The notes beneath the pieces are model-generated. The model did not search any database. It was not told where the DNA came from and was given only the letters and a program-made list of their open reading frames with translations. Positions 61,999-64,000 of a stretch of 64,000 nt of DNA are shown here, one piece after another. Where the stretch lies: NCBI GenBank assembly GCA_008508345.1, contig QNGE01003057.1, positions 1-64,000 of the forward strand, read 5' to 3'. This DNA comes from Paragonimus westermani. Taxonomy: Eukaryota > Platyhelminthes > Trematoda > Plagiorchiida > Troglotrematidae. A program made the translations under genes and the position numbers. Positions within the stretch are counted from its first letter, which is position 1, and each line of letters opens with the position of its first letter.

Positions 61999-64000
61999 GT
62001 ACGTGGGATAGTTTAGATCGCTTTGCCTGATGTGCCAAGTCTGAATGAAGGGAACATTGTGTGGTGTTACAAGTCGAGTAAAAGGACCTATCTACAAGAA
62101 ATAGGGACGAGTTTCGATCGTAATTCAGTCGTTCTTTCGTGATAAGAACAAGACAGACTTTTCCAAAGCCACCTGGACAAGTAATTAGCTGTTGGTGTTT
62201 GCATGCAAAATTTTCCAGTTATCCGTCTGAACAATATGTACCCGGCAAAGCGGAAGACAAGTAGGGCACTCGATCTCCATAGGTTTTAGACCGATTCCAC
62301 GGTCGCAAACAAAGATGACTGAGATGACGTGTAGAGCGCTGTTAGAGGATATGAAAAATTACAATGTATACCGATTGCAGTAAGAATTAAGTTGAAGACT
62401 GATGAAAACTCCACAAAAAATGCAAGACCTATTTCGTTCATTTGTTGCGTTTCTAGTGATTGGAGCGGTAGACAGATGTACGGGATCGTAAAATGATCTT
62501 TGAGTAGAAGGACACCGAAAATTTTGGAGAAATTTCTCAGAGACTGACATGTATGGGAAGTCGAATGTACACTTACTAACACATGCCGAGTAAGAACAGA
62601 AGTGACATGTACAACACGTGTGTGTACACCCAAAAAGTCCTACCTGGTCATCGCACTTCCATGCAGTTTTAGTGGGTGGTTAGCAGTCGAGTGTAATGAA
62701 TTACTGAACTGTGGGTACACTGTGAGTGTGGTACCTTTGATTAGGCTTTATGGCTTGTAGCATTGACATTATTGTGATCAATATCTTATGATTATTAGCT
62801 TGTTAACTGATATATATCTCAAATTCCAGCAAGATGGATGAAAATGTGGAAATCAGTGGCAAGTCTCCTAGCAGCACAAACATCTGTTTTTAAGAACACT
62901 TAGGGCTTACTTACGAGACATCATGTCATAATAATTTTCGATCTGATAGATGCGATTAGTGAGTTAAAACGTAAATAGAACTGTAAAAACATTACAACCA
63001 CATGGTTTTCAAAGAAAAATGGATGACAGTTGATAACAAATACAGATCTGACTCTAGACGACCAGTTCGAGCGTCCATTTTGCTATCTAGTTGTCGTGTT
63101 AACATCGGTCGTCGTCGATCAGGTGACTCGACAGTCCCGTTTCTAATCCAAATCTGGTTTGCAGTGCGATCGTGATAGTAACATCTTGCAACGCTTACAA
63201 GGTAGAGGATGAGATGTGCCAACAGGGCTGCTAATATGCTAGTGTTCACAAGTCGAGTTTCATAACCGATCTTCGACCGTCATTACGCAGTTCATGCCAG
63301 TCACTACGATGCAACGCTTTTCAGGCGACAGCCGTAAAGTGACGCTGACGGTCAGGAAGACCGTATGGTTGAGAATCAAACAATCACAATTGAAGATTAT
63401 ACACAGACACTTTGAAAGTGGCTAACAAACGTTATATTTCGCTAAGAATATTGGCTGCTACTATGAATTTCAACAAAGACTAGAACTTTCGCATGGGCAC
63501 AGCACGATTTATTCGAGTCACCAGTCTTTGTAAGAACACCGTGGTGAGGCGTGAATCCTACCAATATGTGATCTAGGTGCCAGAAAGAGTTTCACTTCTA
63601 CTAGATGGCGGCAGTTCTTGTTAAAAACTTCTTAACCGTGGTAGACCATTTTCCAGTTAATGTACGTAGACCCACGCCACTACGCTCAGACGGCCACGAT
63701 GTTCACAATTGCCCGCTGAGTTCAGCTAGGTGTGAAATTATGTGCTGAGTGAAGCTACCGGTTTCAATGTCTGTCAACCAGCAAGGGGTGTGTGTTCAGA
63801 AACTGCCAAAAGTAGCGGCGCCCTGATGGCGTATTTTTCCTTGGATGGTCATGTGGCCAGTCTGTTTGCCCCAATCTCTGTCATGGTCCTACAGGTGATC
63901 CCAGATCTTGGCAGGCCGGTGAACACTGTCCATGGACGTGATTCGTGAAGGATGTCCCGATATATTTCCATTCGTTTTACCATTACGTTGATTTAAACGA
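61999..64000 (+). other. Following intron or 3' region
   Basis: Sequence after exon 7. Two acceptor sites give the right phase (1 nt then open frame): one after 62218, which stops after about 15 codons, and one before 62830. No RGS domain or other known domain is visible. The open frame at 63742-63948 is unrecognised. Confidence 0.5.
62830..62893 (+). CDS. Candidate terminal exon completing the PDZ domain
   Basis: The acceptor CTCAAATTCCAG precedes this segment. Its first base joins the AG left by exon 7 to give Ser, and the frame then reads KMDENVEISGKSPSSTNICF and a stop at 62891. The NVEIS stretch could form the last PDZ strand after the LFR helix. If used, it ends the protein at about 764 residues without an RGS domain. 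The support is only phase and pattern. Confidence 0.35.

Noticed and set aside
63742..63948. 68-codon plus-strand frame near the window end
   Set aside because: No RGS or PDZ similarity and no clear acceptor in the phase left by exon 7.

Overview
This window looks like eukaryotic DNA from a parasitic flatworm, most likely a digenean trematode. I infer this from very low coding density, very long introns with GT/AG borders, decayed Gypsy-type and EN-RT (CR1/RTE-like) retrotransposons of the kind common in flukes, and a tRNA-like repeat carrying hammerhead ribozymes, a combination known from schistosome Sm-alpha repeats. The species cannot be named from sequence alone. No tRNA, rRNA, CRISPR or prokaryotic operon features were seen.

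One host gene on the + strand occupies most of the window (about 8.89 kb to at least 62.0 kb). I assembled seven exons whose reading phases join without conflict: 8890-10219, 12471-12521, 15354-15412, 26899-27068, 45164-45218, 47896-48273 and 61811-61998. They encode a long unstructured N-terminus (about 443 residues), a C2 domain split over five exons (three of them only 51-59 nt), a polar linker, and a PDZ domain. The order C2-PDZ and the motifs KTQT, GGMSFGV, GWYYLL and GFGFTLAGDSPV resemble the N-terminal half of RGS3-type regulators of G-protein signalling. No RGS domain is visible, so it lies beyond the window or is absent from this form. Introns run from 2.3 to 18.1 kb.

The remainder is repeats. 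3.44-6.29 kb: a decayed Gypsy-class LTR retrotransposon upstream of the gene. 17.32-19.67 kb (-): a decayed EN-RT non-LTR element. 20.11-20.54 kb: an inverted repeat whose arms each carry a hammerhead-like core. 26.40-26.79, 33.27-33.45 and 45.63-46.14 kb: three copies of a repeat with an extended-stem-II hammerhead; the 33.3 kb copy has every core base, the other two have core mutations, and the 45.8 kb copy keeps pol III-like A and B boxes. 40.24-41.32 kb: a fold-back of two near-identical 259-bp arms around a gag fragment. 52.87 kb: a second type of compact hammerhead with an intact core. 58.08-60.30 kb (-): a second EN-RT element. All of these except the Gypsy fossil lie in introns of the one gene. 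The intact-core 33.3 kb and 52.87 kb ribozymes are in sense orientation to its pre-mRNA, which is the most interesting aspect of the window.
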